From: Erpobdella octoculata
Taxonomy: Eukaryota > Annelida > Clitellata > Hirudinida > Erpobdellidae
Assembly (NCBI GenBank): GCA_963978895.1
Contig: OZ022244.1
Location: 24,649,531-24,713,530, forward strand
Direction: 5' to 3'
DNA: 64,000 nucleotides
Made by a program: the position numbers and the translations under genes. This document shows, piece by piece, positions 1-11,166 of this stretch. The notes below the pieces were generated by a model. It saw only the letters and a program-made list of their open reading frames with translations, ran no database searches and was not told the DNA's origin. Every line of letters begins with the position of its first letter. Positions within the stretch are counted from its first letter, which is position 1.

Positions 1-245
1 AAGCTGAAATTTAATATATCGGTTTCTTCTCAGGATTACATTTTTTTATATTAATTTTTTTTAAATCTCCTTTTTTAACTTCTTGCTTGCTTACTTACGT
101 GCTTGTTTGCTTGCTTGAATGTTTGCTTGCTTGAATGTTTGCAAGCCTTGAAAGTGAAAATTAACTGACTTCTCATCATCAAATCAAGCTGAAATTTAAT
201 ATATCGGTTTCTTCTCAGGATTAAATTATTTTATATTGATTTTTT
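1..245 (+). repeat. Local tandem duplication of about 183 bp
   Basis: The sequence beginning at position 1 (AAGCTGAAATTTAATATATC) recurs at about 185 with few differences. The other X copies have it once, so this is a small duplication private to X1. The first copy is cut by the window edge. Confidence 0.7.
83..141 (+). repeat. CTTG-type tetranucleotide microsatellite
   Basis: Imperfect runs of CTTG and related tetramers. Counterparts lie near 18798-18856, 26855-26913 and 50870-50930 at the start of the other X blocks. Confidence 0.7.
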
Positions 246-744
246 TTTAAATTTGAAATTTTTTTTTGAATAATAATTATCTGTTTTAAAACAAAACAAA
301 TCATATACAATTAAATAAATGTTAACAAATACAAATTCAAAAAATGTCTGTATAAAAGTATTTTTTGCAGTAAAAGGAAAACCAGCAAATCTAGAAATAT
401 AAGGGCTTTGTTAAAAAAAAACCTGGGTTTTATACTTGCTCATATATGAAGTTACCTAATAATTGCATGTAGCAATACTACTCATATTAAAACGCCAACA
501 GCAAAAACAAATGTATAAACTAATTAAACATGTTTTATTTTAAAGGAATTACAATATATTAATAAAAAATGTCGGCTGTAGGAAAAGAACTCTGGTGCTT
601 TTATGCTGGTCCGTACAGAAGTGGATGATTGACATGTTGCACGAAAATAAAATATAAGAAAAAACGTTTTAAAATATAATTTGAAAATGTCTAATGAACA
701 AAAATCATAAGTGTTGCCATCCGCTGAAAAACAGTTCATCAGTG

Positions 745-1165
745 AAAGATGGTGGAAGATGGTGGAAGATGGTGGAGGATGGTGGAAGATGGTAGAGAGT
801 GGTGGAAAATGGTGGAAGGTGGTGGAAGATGGTAGAGGATGGTAGAGGACGGTAAAGGATAGTGGAGGATGGTGGAAGATAGTAGAGAGTGGTGGAAAAT
901 GGTGGAAGATGGTAGAGGATAATAGAGGATGGTAGAGGATGGTGGAAGTTTGTGGAGGATGATGAAAAATGGTAAAGGATGGTAGAGGATGGTGGAGGAT
1001 GGTGGAAGATGGTGAAAGATGGTGGAGGATGGTAGAGTATGGTGGAGAATGGTGGAGGATGGTAGAGAGTGGTGGAGGGTGGTGGAAGATGGTGGAGAAT
1101 GGTGGAAGATGGTAGAGGGTGGTAGAGAATGGTGGAGGGTTGTGGAGGATAATAGAGGATGGTCT
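745..1165 (+). repeat. GGTGGAAGAT-type minisatellite
   Basis: About 40 imperfect copies of a 10-bp unit close to ATGGTGGAAG/ATGGTAGAGG. The array is about 420 bp here and only about 180 bp in the other X copies (19447-19625, 27505-27684, 51520-51699), so it expanded or contracted after duplication. The long minus-strand reading frame across it (repeated Ser/Thr/Leu/His/Pro) follows from repeat composition and is not treated as a gene. Confidence 0.85.
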
Positions 1166-1275
1166 AATGTCAAAGTTGCTGGTAGACCGGAGAGTTAATA
1201 AATCATCATATCTCGAACATACAGGTTGTGACTGGCGGACGCCTGAGAGGCCGTGGAAAATCGGAGATCTGAAAG

Positions 1276-1528
1276 ACTGATGACGATTATGATGATGATG
1301 ATAATCGTAGTAGTGGTGGTAGTATTAGTTGTCGTGATTATGATGATGTGGTTGGTGGTGCTGCTGATGATGATGATGATAATAATGGTGGTAATGATAG
1401 TGGTAGTTGTGGTGGGGCTGCTGCTACTGATGATCATGATCATAATCATGATAGCCAAAATAGCGATGATAGTGATGACAGTACCACGGTTGGGAGGCAG
1501 GCTATAAGGGACCCTAAAATTCAAAAGT
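1276..1528 (+). other. Acidic low-complexity exon-like segment (X1)
   Basis: An open plus-strand frame rich in Asp, Asn, Gly and Ser follows a possible acceptor (CTGAAAG) and ends at a possible donor (AAAA|GTAATT). Counterparts are 19737-19952, 27795-28010 and 51810-52025. Between X1 and the others, two internal length differences are multiples of three (3 and 9 nt), which weakly favours coding; a 23-nt difference near the end does not. It could equally be a decayed GAT/GGT microsatellite. Function unknown. Confidence 0.25.
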
Positions 1529-2781
1529 AATTTTTTTTCAAGTTTTCGAAACCATATACATTTTTTTTTTTCAAAATAGCTGATGACCGGATGGTAGTTG
1601 TAGATATTTCTTTCAAATTTGTTTTTTTAAATTAAAGGCAAATACCTCCTGTTTTCCCCAAATTATGCCTGTGCCTACGACTACTCCCCACCCCACTTTC
1701 TTTCCGGCCATCAATCATTTTTGAAAAAAAAACCTTTTCAAATAAGGTAGAACTACCGCTCACCTCCCAGGTCATCAACTATTTTTGGACAAAATGCGAT
1801 TAGACAGTCAAACATTAGTCAGGCAAATTATCATTAAAAGACTCCACTCATGCTTTGGGTTGGCTGCTCACAGTCTAGCCCCAGCACCGAGCGACGATGA
1901 TCATGATGATGGTGATTAGGACCATGATAATGATCTTCCACATAAGCCTAGATATGTTAATTTTAAAATCATTTAAACCAACATGTTTTTCTCTCCAATT
2001 CCAGGTTGTTCAATCAATCACTCAAACTGTTCAAATTTCAAAACGTTTCTTCCAAGAATCGAACACAGGAAACAGGAAGTGAACTTCACAGGAAAAGGAA
2101 CAGCGCTCATTCAAACACCTTTTTACTCTTTGAAATACCGCTTGAGAAACGTTTTAAATTTTTTTTTGTTTCCATGGAAACTCACAGTAATATTCTACTC
2201 ATAAAAATTTGCACATTGACTACAGTACATTATAACTAGTGTTTTGCATAAAACTTTGTCAACATTCATAAGTCTCTTATAATTCTTACTCAAAGCTATA
2301 TTTTCACTAAATATAAATGTTTTTAGCATCTTTTGTTTTTTTTTACAATTCTATTAACGCCAAAAAAGATTTTAAACATTTAGCTTGCTTGTTTGATTGA
2401 TTCATTATTATTAAACGGTGAACTTCAAAGTCGTGAGATGTGAGAGCTTACTTGAGGCTGGTGGTCACGTGGTCACCTCCTATTGTGAACGAGTCGTTAA
2501 TTGAATTACTCTTTTCTCCGGAATACTCGAACATTTGAGAAAAAATTTATAATAAAAATATGAAATAACTTTCTTTCAACAACTCTGAAGACGCAATTAT
2601 TTCTTAAATTATCGCCTGAAATCTTTCTCAGCTAGTTGACACGTGTAGAAATATAAAAGATAAAACCAAATGATGAGTCTCTAGTGGAGCGATAATGACG
2701 TTTTTTTCATCAAATTCCTTCAAAAATGGAGTCGTTAAAACCGAGATAATGTACTTCATAAGTTGCTTTTCCAATTGTCAG

Positions 2782-2900
2782 CGAGGGAAGGATCCGTCTA
2801 CTCGGTAATAGAAATTCTTGATAATTCGATTTGTGCACTGGGAAAGAAATGCTGGTTTTGTGTGACCAAAGAGATAAAAACTGGATTCTCTTTCGAAATT
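2782..2900 (+). other. Exon-like open segment in X1 (unrecognised)
   Basis: After a good acceptor (CCAATTGTCAG) the plus strand reads about 40 residues, starting REGSVYSVIEILDN and including CALGKKCWFC. X2 and X3 differ by one inserted AAT codon after LDN, a frame-preserving indel. X4 has lost most of the segment through a deletion at about 54750. No family is recognised and no clear donor was found. The call rests on splice-site plausibility, composition and the in-frame indel. Confidence 0.3.
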
Positions 2901-3584
2901 ACATTTTTTTATAAATCTTGTACTTATTTTTTTTTAATTATACTTTTAATTTTAATTTTTTAATTTTTCGACTAAATTTATTCAACACGTGGCTTCTTCA
3001 TCAAGTTCGTAATGAAACAGGACTTGATTTGTAAATTTTATAGCGGAAACAATTTTTATATAGATAAGCCAAAAATAAAACAAAAAATGAGTTAAAAAGT
3101 ATGGTAAACATAAAGTCTGTTTATATTTCAATTATCATTTTTAAAAATAAATTAATTTATAAACAAAAAAAATTAACCCAATTGAATCATCGGGACCAAG
3201 CAATTAAAACGATCAAATTTGGTAGTAATTTGTATACTTTGACTACCAATCAATCACCACTTAAAGCTTCAACGTGAACTTCTTCTACAAAATTTAGAAG
3301 CAAAAAAAAGTAAAAACACAAAAACCGAACAAGAAATAAAAATCTTTAAAACACGCTCACAAAAATGTGTCGAAATGTTGAGTGCGGGGTTGCAAGAAAG
3401 TATTTAACTTATATTATGTACGTTTCGTTATATTATACTCGTTTTCGTTGTCCACCGATCGGACTACCGAGGCGACCGGCGCCATGTATAAGTTGCTTAT
3501 CATTTTATGAATCGATTATAGTTTGTTTTTATTTTCTAATAAAAAAAACAGCATAAAATAATAATTAAAACTCGATAACATTCG

Positions 3585-3715
3585 ACACCCCTCCCTCCCT
3601 TCCTCCCTCCCTCAACCCTCTCTCCATTCCTACAACTATTCGTTCATCCATCCTTCCATTCATCCATCCCTTAATCTATCCAGTCACCCGTCCATTCGTC
3701 CATTCATTTGTAAGC
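3585..3715 (+). repeat. Decayed CCCT/CATC tetranucleotide tract
   Basis: A pyrimidine-rich stretch of CCTCCCTT and CATCCATC repeats. Counterparts lie near 21662-21785, 30060-30180 and 55450-55570. X2 lacks about 0.4 kb just before this tract that X1, X3 and X4 keep in whole or part. Confidence 0.6.
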
Positions 3716-4131
3716 ATCTACAATTATTTACCGACGTTCCTGGAGAGTTGTACTTCTTTTAACCAGCCCGGTATTTCAGCCTTGCGAGAAAACTAATTAC
3801 CAAGAAGTGCAAGGAGGCAATTCACTTTCTTTTTTTAATTTAGGCGCCTACGACTTTGTAGTTATTTGTTTCTTCTTCAAAAACAATTTATTTATTAGGC
3901 TGACACGTTCAATTTACTGCAACGGAAGCGCCACAAGTAAATTTTTTTTGTGCTTTAATTATATCTTTTTTTTAATAAAATTGTTATTGAACATCGTCGT
4001 AAATTTGATAATCTACAATGAGAAAAAAATAATTTAAACTCGAAGTTACACGACATCATCGCAACACCAAAATGCACTTGTTTCACTCGGAAGGTTATTG
4101 TCTTTTGAAAAAAATAAAAGAAATATTTCAG

Positions 4132-4345
4132 AAAATGCACTGGATTCTAACAGTTCGGTTCTAGATTAAATCCAAATCCTGGTCACGACAAAGCCAAACT
4201 GTATGTCAATCCAGCTTTTCATTTTGTTTCGAACTTGCTGGTTTCAAGCAATTCCTTCGACCTGACCTTACCATTCGTTAATTTTCAAATGGCAAAGTGG
4301 CTGTCGCTGGAGATGAGAACCTATAAGGACCAGCAGTCAGAATAA
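4132..4345 (+). pseudogene. Exon-like segment, copy X1, with premature stop
   Basis: After the acceptor AAATATTTCAG, the frame starting at the second base reads KCTGF then, in the other copies, S and about 65 further residues including RLNPNPGHDKAKLYVNP and FQMAKWLSLEMRTYKDQQSE, ending at TAA. The stop overlaps an AATAAA poly(A)-like signal. In X1 the sixth codon is TAA instead of TCA, so this copy is broken. I do not recognise the protein. It may be the last exon of a plus-strand gene in X. A preceding mini-exon ending CGCCACAA|GTAAAT (near 3899-3938) would join in frame, but this is inference. Confidence 0.4.
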
Positions 4346-4731
4346 ATAATAAATTAAAAACATTTAAAAACATTTTTTATGAAATGCTCTAAAAAGTTCA
4401 AAAAAATTGTAAACAAAATCGTTGTGATTGTAGGAGTGGAAATGAAAACGACGCACGCTTTTATGTTTTTGAATTTATTTTGAGCTTCTCGAGCATTCTA
4501 TGAAAGCGTGTTTTTTTATTTTTCTAAGTATTTTTCATTTTTTACTTTTTAGCTTTTTTTCTAAACTTAACAATTTATAGCTTTTCAAATTTTATTATAT
4601 CGATTGTAATGAAAAACCTTTGCCAGCGAAGTATAATATCGCATATATACTAATCTAATGCGTAATGATTATTTATTTTACAAATTGATATGATTGAGGT
4701 AACCAGAATACGACTATAACACAAATTTCAG

Positions 4732-4843
4732 ATCGAGAGCATGCTGCAAAGTGGGCCAAAATTTGATTACAAACTTTGTCACGGAATTCAACGGACCAGT
4801 GAAGAAAAAACTGGTCGCAATTTGGAAAGAATCAGGTCAATGA
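4732..4843 (+). other. Exon-like segment downstream in X1 (unrecognised)
   Basis: After the acceptor ACAAATTTCAG the plus strand reads 36 residues containing VGQNLITNFVTEF and KKKLVAIWKESGQ, then TGA. X2 and X3 are identical. X4 (about 56538-56650) differs by two synonymous changes and one replaced codon in this frame, but its acceptor AG has become CG. Another frame also stays open, so the reading is uncertain. Confidence 0.25.
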
Positions 4844-5660
4844 AAACTTTGAATATAGCATACAGGCGGTTCTAAGACTGAATTTCCTACTAAATTTTTT
4901 CTGAGAAATTAAATAAACTTTTAAGATTAATTTAACAAATGTTTTAAATAGTCCAGTCACAAGTGTATTTTTGTCATTAGCTAAGAATAAATCACATCCA
5001 ATTTGATTTCCGAATGAAAGTTGTTTTTTTTGCAATGAAAATGTTTCGAGACGTGATGCGCCTTCAGGGTAACATCAGTTTCGGATAGTACGAATGAAAA
5101 TTGTGAAATGCTGCTATCAATGTCGCTGTTTTTGGTTCAGTTGTTTTAGTTGATCTGTAGAAAAGTAAATTAGACACATGTTTTTCTGTAATTGCAAGTT
5201 AAACGAAAAATGCAGTTTTTTAAGATAATTTTATCTGAAAGCTTCAAATTTGTTTTAAGTAAAAAACAAAACAAAAAGTTTATAAAAAGTTTTAAGATTA
5301 ATAAATAAGAAAGATTCTATTTATTATTATACTCAAAATTGAAAATAAAAGCATAAAACAAGATATCGAGACAAAACAGTTTCTTGGTCCAGAACCACTG
5401 ATTGGTTTAAAGTACCCTACACTAGAAGCTTACATTTTATTGGCTTTATCTCAAAAAATGTAAATTTTAAATAATTCAAAAAAATATATATGTGTGGTAA
5501 AAAAAACATTGATGTGTTTTTAGATTTGATTTAATTTTAATTTTCGAAGATTTTTCTTTGGATTAAACAAAAACATTAAGGTACAAAATGGCTCTCCTTC
5601 TAAGAAATCAATGATGAAGGAAAACGGTTGCACCGGGGAAGTGGGAAAAGGCAAATTTTT

Positions 5661-6530
5661 ACTAATAAAGCGAAATCGATTCAATAAGCATTACACAATG
5701 GATCACGCAAATCGACAACTCCCCCCGTTATCAACGGAACGCTTTAAAAATGTACGAAGATGGATAATATGATCGTGACACTGTAGGTGAAAGAATTGTT
5801 TTTTTGAAAATAGTTCATTTTGAATTTGTCTTGTGTTTGACTGTCTTCAGTCTCTTTCTAAATTTCCAGATTACTTTTTCTAGTATCTCAATTGCAGCAA
5901 CCCATGTTAAATGAAAATTGCAGAAAGCAGGAAATCTGGCTGAAACCTCATAGGAATTTATTTAGCTAAAACATTCTTTAGCTGATAGAGCCAATTCATT
6001 GTTTTAACAAACCAGGTGAAACAAATTTGGATTCTATCTTGGAGATGTGAACGTCAATGTCTTGATTCTAGATTACAAACTATTTTTCCGCACATATACA
6101 CATTCTTCCACCCCTAGCTCAAATCTACAATCAGTTTTTTGTGTGTGTATGGTATTGGAAATGACCATTTGTAAATTGTTTTCCAGTTTATTTTGTCTTT
6201 GTCGACTAGTCCTGACTACCTGACTGCTCAGCATCCTGTGAACGATTTTCTATGTTCCTGTCTTTGTTAAAAGTCAACTGCGCTTAAATCTTTAAGCTTA
6301 AGACAGGAACGCTTGTGAGATGTAATGGTTATTAGCGTTGACGAAATGCGAAGAAAGCAGAATTGTCTGCAGAGTGGAGTTGTCCAATTTTGCAATATGT
6401 GCTTCACAGAACGCCGTAAAATTTTACTTGTAAATTATGGAATGCCAATCCCAAATCCAAAAGAAAACTATATTATAATATTATTAATTTATTTTAATAG
6501 TAAAAAGAATATGCAGCATTTCCATTTATA
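5661..6530. repeat. Junction repeat N, left of M1
   Basis: Direct repeat that bounds the MKK7 block. Its parts recur right of M1 (12043-12283 plus 16283-16610, split by hAT), at 23865-24650, at 32270-33060, right of M2 (38620-38853 plus 48340-48665) and at 57975-58580. The forms left of M1 and M2 and in the X2-W2 unit carry about 180 bp (CTGGCTGAAACC to GATATTGG) that the right-hand forms and the 57975 form lack. Base differences separate an 'M-type' right end (GATGTAATGG) from a 'W-type' right end (GATGTACTAG). Confidence 0.8.
6187..6270 (+). other. Exon-like segment inside junction repeat N
   Basis: After the acceptor TTGTTTTCCAG the plus strand reads 27 residues, including SLSTSPDYLTAQHPVNDF, to TAA. 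X-type and W-type repeat copies differ here by two synonymous changes and two Phe/Leu changes. Function unknown; weak evidence of coding. Confidence 0.25.
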
Positions 6531-6579
6531 GTGTACTATTTTGTTGAAAAGGAAGCATTCACAATTAATAATATAAAAA

Positions 6580-6585
6580 TTTATT
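6580..6585 (-). terminator. Possible poly(A) signal of MKK7 copy 1
   Basis: AATAAA on the minus strand, about 145 nt past the stop codon of the MKK7 gene. In this AT-rich setting such hexamers are common, so the assignment is tentative. Confidence 0.35.
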
Positions 6586-6728
6586 ATTTTGGAACAATAG
6601 ACAATAACTGAATAAGAATTAATTCATCTCAATCTTAATTACATCAAAATGTATATAAATCCAAACAAACTGCAAAAAGAGAAACTCGTTTTAACTTAAA
6701 AAATTCAAAAGCAGGATTATAAAATGTT

Positions 6729-9700
6729 CTACACAAATGAAATCAGCTGTAATGTAGATTTACTTAAAGGTTTTCCAATATATGGCTTTAGCTGGATATA
6801 TTTTGAAACAACCATTCTTGGCGCTTTGCTAGTTATGAATGAATCATCCGAAGATGTATTAGAAATCCACCCAAGAGATGGTGAGATGCATTGACAATCC
6901 AGATCCTTAGAAGACGAAGATGAGGTTTTGAGAGTCGGAGAAACAGAACATTGGGTCAAAGAAGGAGGTTCCGGTAAATGAGAAAATGTCACATCATTTT
7001 GAATTTGTTCTGCTGTAGGATTATTCTGTGAAGCAAGCAAATGTCGACTGATTTTTTTTGATGTTTTAGCAAACCATGCAGCGACATCTATGGGCAATTC
7101 AGTGTATCTTTTTACAAAATTATGCTCCTAAATAAAAAAACAAGAGGCAAAAAACAATTAGATTGTATGTGAACTATAAAATAAAAATAAGTATACTCAC
7201 CAAAAGCTTTTTATATTTTGGTCGCTGGGTGTAGTCTTTCACTAAACTGAAAATAAATCAAACATAAATCGAATCATTTTAAAATGTTCAAAATTGAGAT
7301 AATTCAAGAACTTTTAAGAGATTAGTACAAATTTATTTCTTTAAGTATAACTTTTGCTAATTTGTAGTTAAGTAATTTCAGCTAAACTATTTAATTTAAT
7401 AAAGTTTCAAAAAATTAAAAAATTTTTATTTGTTACTTGTTACTGAAAAAAGCTTAACTAATAGTTATCACTTTTTAAGCGATGCAAACTCTCTACATCT
7501 ATAATTTCCTATGTCGGTATGTTTGTATGTATGAATGTATGTATGTATGTATGTATGTATGTATGTATGTATGTATGTATGTATGTATGTATGTATGTAT
7601 GTATGTATGTATGTATGTATGTATGTATGTATGTATGTATGTATGTATTGTAACAAAAACAACCTTGCAACTTTATGAAATTATAAGCACTCCTAAACTA
7701 AAACAAAACTAAAGTACCTACCATAAGTTCACGAAATCTTCAAAATCCGCGGTAAAATCATGAGCAGCAGGCAAACGTGGTGGATCATCTTTCACAATTT
7801 TTAAAAGAGCTTCAAAAACATTTTTGCAGTTTTTATAAGGATGTTTCCCTGTGGCCAGCTCAACCTGAGTTTTTTAATCAAGTCATATATTAAATAATTA
7901 GTTAATTGCAAAATAAACTTATAAATATTAGATGTTAGTTTAAAACCAACAATGAATAATTTGGAAATTACTGATGATTATGATATATCTATATTTCAAT
8001 TAAAACTGTGGTTGGTAAGAATTTTGTTTTGTATTCATTTTTCAAGATTTTATCAAAAAAAATCATATTTCGACCATTAAATTTTTTTAACAAGGCGAAA
8101 ACATAATACTAAACCAGTGTGATGCCCAAACTCCAGACATCGGATCTGATATCATAATGCGGATTTGACGGATCTGAGTTTATTCTTTCAGGCTGTTGAA
8201 TAAAATTGTATCGTAATATTATTATCTAGTGTTACCAAATAATAAATGGTTTAACAAATAGCTTAATTAACAAATAACTGATGATTATGATATATCCATA
8301 TTTCAATTAAAACTGTGGTTGGTAAGAATTTTGTTTTGTATTCATTTTTTAAGATTTTATCAAAAAAAATCATATTTTGACCATTAAATTTTTTTAACAA
8401 GGGGAAAACATAATACTAAACCAGTGTGATGCCCAAACTCCAGACATCGGATCTGATATCATAATGCGGATTTGACGGATCTGAGTTTATTCTTTCAGGC
8501 TGTTGAATAAAATTGTATCGTAATATTATTATCTAGTGTTACCAAATAATAAATGGTTTAACAAATAGCTTAAAACAACAGTAATGAATCACATTTGAAG
8601 CAATGTCGTGACACTGAATTATTTGTGGCAGGGCTAATTCACACAGATATAGTAATCACACACATACAAACGCATACACACATAACGTAACAGTTACAGT
8701 TAATCAAATAAGACAAAAGGTACAACTAACAGCCATATAAGCCCAGCAACCGGCATTTCTGGTTTTTGCAGCGGAATCAATTAATAGGCCACTAACGCCA
8801 AAATCACCGAGTTTTATTTCACCTTTCTCGCTCAGTAGAATATTTGCTGGTTTAACATCTAAAAAAATAGAGATTTAAATAAAAACATTTATTAACAAAT
8901 CAAAAATGTTTAATGTCGTCTGACCTCTATGTATGATTCTGTGGTTTTCTTTCAGATAATCCAGAGCATTCACAGTCTGTAACAATATACATATATTATT
9001 TTGTTTTATAAAAAAAGTTAGTCAAATTAAAAATACTTACTGCAACTGTAATTTTTCCAAGAATTTCCTCCGGAAAGCGATCAACAAGGTTTTCCAATAA
9101 TTTGCCCAAACAGGTTGCCATTACTTCCATACAGATCCACATTTCATTCTATAAAACAATCGAAATAACTGATAAAAACTCATGCAATGCCAAAATATTC
9201 ACAGACTGGTTGCGAAATGCTTCGAGTTAAACAATCTTGATAGAAAAATCAATAATTCAATCAAATGCACTACATGATACTAACATCTGTGAGAAAAACA
9301 CCAATGTACTGCACTATGTAAGGACACTTGTGAAGCCTCATAACCTCAAGATCCATGAGAATTCTTTTATTCTCTTGCTTATCACTTGATCTTGTCATTA
9401 CCTAATTGGTAAGTAAATAAACTTATAAAAGAGAATAACTAATAAATGTCAGTTAGTTTAAACAGTTAAACTATATATTTCCATACATTGATATGCAACA
9501 AAGAAAAAATAACCTTGACCGCTGTGAATGTTGATGTAGGTTTGTGAACCATCTTTATTACGTCACCGCATGATCCGTGGCCAAGGTCACTAAGCTTCTC
9601 TAGTTCTTTGATATTTGTAGGGATCATCTTAAGAAATGGACAACTTATGTAATTAAAAAAGTCTCCTAAGGCACAATCTTTACATATGCTAAACTGTTGT

Positions 9701-11166
9701 TACCTACTACAAATGCACAGATGCAATTTATACGCCAAAAGTAGATTAGCTAGTTAAACCAACAAAATACTTAAATCTGAAAAATAGTTGCTAAAACAAA
9801 CTCAAATGGAAATCCAATCCTATCTTAAGTGTTAGGTTTAGTATAGTTGTTAAACTTTGTTAATTGTAATTTTGCTTTCAGTTTAATGATAATCGCAGTT
9901 CAGGTTTTTAATTAAAAACCAAACTTTGATTTGCGCTGTGATTTAAGATAAGGTTTAGACAATTTAGCTCTTATTGGACGTAAACGTCATGACCATGCGC
10001 ACGATCCAAATATATAATATATAGAGCTCAAAGTGCTGGTATGTGTTTGAGCTTTAATAACTTTAGAACCAATAAGGGGGTCTGCATGAAATTTGGGAAG
10101 GTAAACCAGGGAAAGTTTGAAAAAGAGAGAAAACCTACAAAATAAACTCGGGCAAAGCCGAGTTATCCAAGTTCTTTACAAGAACAATTGTACACATTCA
10201 AAAACTGGTTAAATTTACAATTATTTCATGAGATTAAGCGTGAAAAAACGTAGTAAATCTCACTAGCAGTTAGTTGAACTTAATCAAAAAGGTAAAAAAG
10301 TTATGTCGACATTGCGTCCTTTTGAATGAGGAAATTCAGAATGCTGATTTGTCTACCGCAATAAATGGCTTCTGAACGCAATCACTTTAACAGTGACGGG
10401 CAACTTACGTGAAGAAGTGCTAACACCTTCTACATCATTTCCTCCATTTACATATATTTCGGATGACATACTTGGAGCTACTGTTTGGGTTCGGTTAAAT
10501 ATGAACATTTGGTTTGATTCCCATTTGTAATAGAACTCATTTTTGCAAAAATTTTGAAAAACTAGTGACACAATTAGATAAAAATATTTAATAAATTGAA
10601 ATAATAAATTACCTTTCCGTTGATGTTAAGCCAGCCAGCAAATTTTTTGATTTTTGAGTATTTCCGTTCAATTTCAAAACTGTATAAGTAGAGTTCTCAT
10701 TATGAAATATTCTAGAATTTATTTTCATAAATATTCTAGTTGTCAAAATTTATCTAATTTCATAAAAGAAAAACAGTCTAGATTTAATTTAAATAACTTT
10801 TTGACAAAACTGAAAATATCAAAAAATGTGTTACCTTTCTCGAGACTTAATATTCGGATAAGATAATAATGGGTTTAACCTCTTCTTTTTTCTTTCATCT
10901 CTATAACATACATTTTCAGAAGATACATTTTCTGAAACTCCCGCAAAACTCTCTTTAGGATCTGATACTTTTTCTATATATGGACTTTCACAGTTTTTCG
11001 TACAACTGCTGCTCATAATATTTGTCGAGCCCATGTCCAATGATTTCTTAGAAAGATCGGTATGGGTTGATGAAAGGCTGAGTTTACTAAAATCTCCCCT
11101 GAGAGAAAATTTCATTGAAGATGGTCCATGTTGAATCTGCTTTGCTGATGGTTTTTGTGGGTCCAT
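6729..11166 (-). CDS. MKK7/Hemipterous-like dual-specificity MAP kinase kinase, copy 1
   Basis: Predicted 527-residue MAP2K7 homologue; the family phosphorylates and activates JNK. Exons, 5' to 3': 10835-11166, 10613-10679, 9514-9627, 9285-9401, 9041-9148, 8925-8976, 8731-8858, 8422-8499 or 8115-8192 (near-identical alternatives), 7722-7864, 7201-7246, 6729-7127. All use GT-AG and the phases agree. Residues 92-101 ([10 protein letters not shown]) resemble a MAPK docking site. The glycine loop is GHGSCGDV (149-156), ATP lysine K171, HRD aspartate D264, DFG 282-284 and activation-loop S292/T296 (SAAKT, as in MKK7's SKAKT). [16 protein letters not shown] near residue 399 matches the MKK7 C-terminal docking region. 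A Ser-rich tail follows. The start ATG lies 30 nt inside an exon with an acceptor at 11197, and a noncoding first exon may end at 11335. Family assignment is by motif recall, not a search. Confidence 0.9.
7514..7649 (+). repeat. GTAT microsatellite in MKK7 intron, copy 1
   Basis: About 33 units of GTAT between the last two kinase-core exons (7246 and 7722). Counterparts are shorter: about 34108-34219 and 59519-59588. The Tyr/Ile/His/Thr and Met/Tyr/Val/Cys frames across it are repeat artefacts. Confidence 0.9.
7967..8580 (-). repeat. Tandem duplication of a kinase exon in MKK7 copy 1
   Basis: Two adjacent units of about 307 bp, each holding the same 78-nt phase-0 exon (8422-8499 and 8115-8192) with flanking intron. 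The exon encodes [20 protein letters not shown] plus SLGITL: the PE of the APE motif and kinase subdomain IX. Including both would duplicate 26 residues in the C-lobe, so one is presumably skipped, or they are mutually exclusive. The pair is present in all three MKK7 copies, so it predates block amplification. Confidence 0.85.
9955..10185 (-). mobile_element. Possible decayed Helitron-like element in MKK7 intron
   Basis: Within the large intron between 9627 and 10613 lies a hairpin ACTCGGGCAAAGCCGAGT (6-bp stem) after a conserved 200-bp stretch. Part of that stretch (GCATGAAATTTGGGAAGG) resembles the ATGAAATTTGGAA-type motifs of the Helitrons elsewhere in the window. Copies lie near 36530-36755 and 61910-62130, the last with a weakened hairpin. 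No clear CTAG end was found, so the class is uncertain and strand is nominal. Confidence 0.3.

Larger units (their letters stand above)
1..5660. repeat. Segmental-duplication block X, copy 1
   Basis: First of four copies of an X block; the others start near 18770, 26820 and 50830. The copies align through shared landmarks: a CTTG-rich stretch, a GGTGGAAGAT minisatellite, a GAT/GGT-rich segment, a decayed CATC/TCCC microsatellite and several exon-like open segments. X1 has its own changes: a local duplication of about 183 bp at its start, a stop codon in the exon-like segment at 4132, and loss of about 115 bp near 5350 that X2 and X3 retain. No protein-coding gene is recognised with confidence in this stretch. 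Confidence 0.85.

Noticed and set aside
739..1173. 144-codon minus-strand frame of Ser/Thr/Leu/His/Pro repeats
   Set aside because: Direct translation of the 10-bp minisatellite; length varies with array size among the X copies.
7468..7712. Tyr/Ile/His/Thr and Met/Tyr/Val/Cys frames
   Set aside because: Translations of the GTAT microsatellite inside an MKK7 intron.
10353..10571. 72-codon minus-strand frame between MKK7 exons 2 and 3, considered as an extra exon
   Set aside because: Exon 2 ends in phase 0 and exon 3 begins in phase 0 with matching family sequence; this segment is open only in another phase and has stops in the required one.
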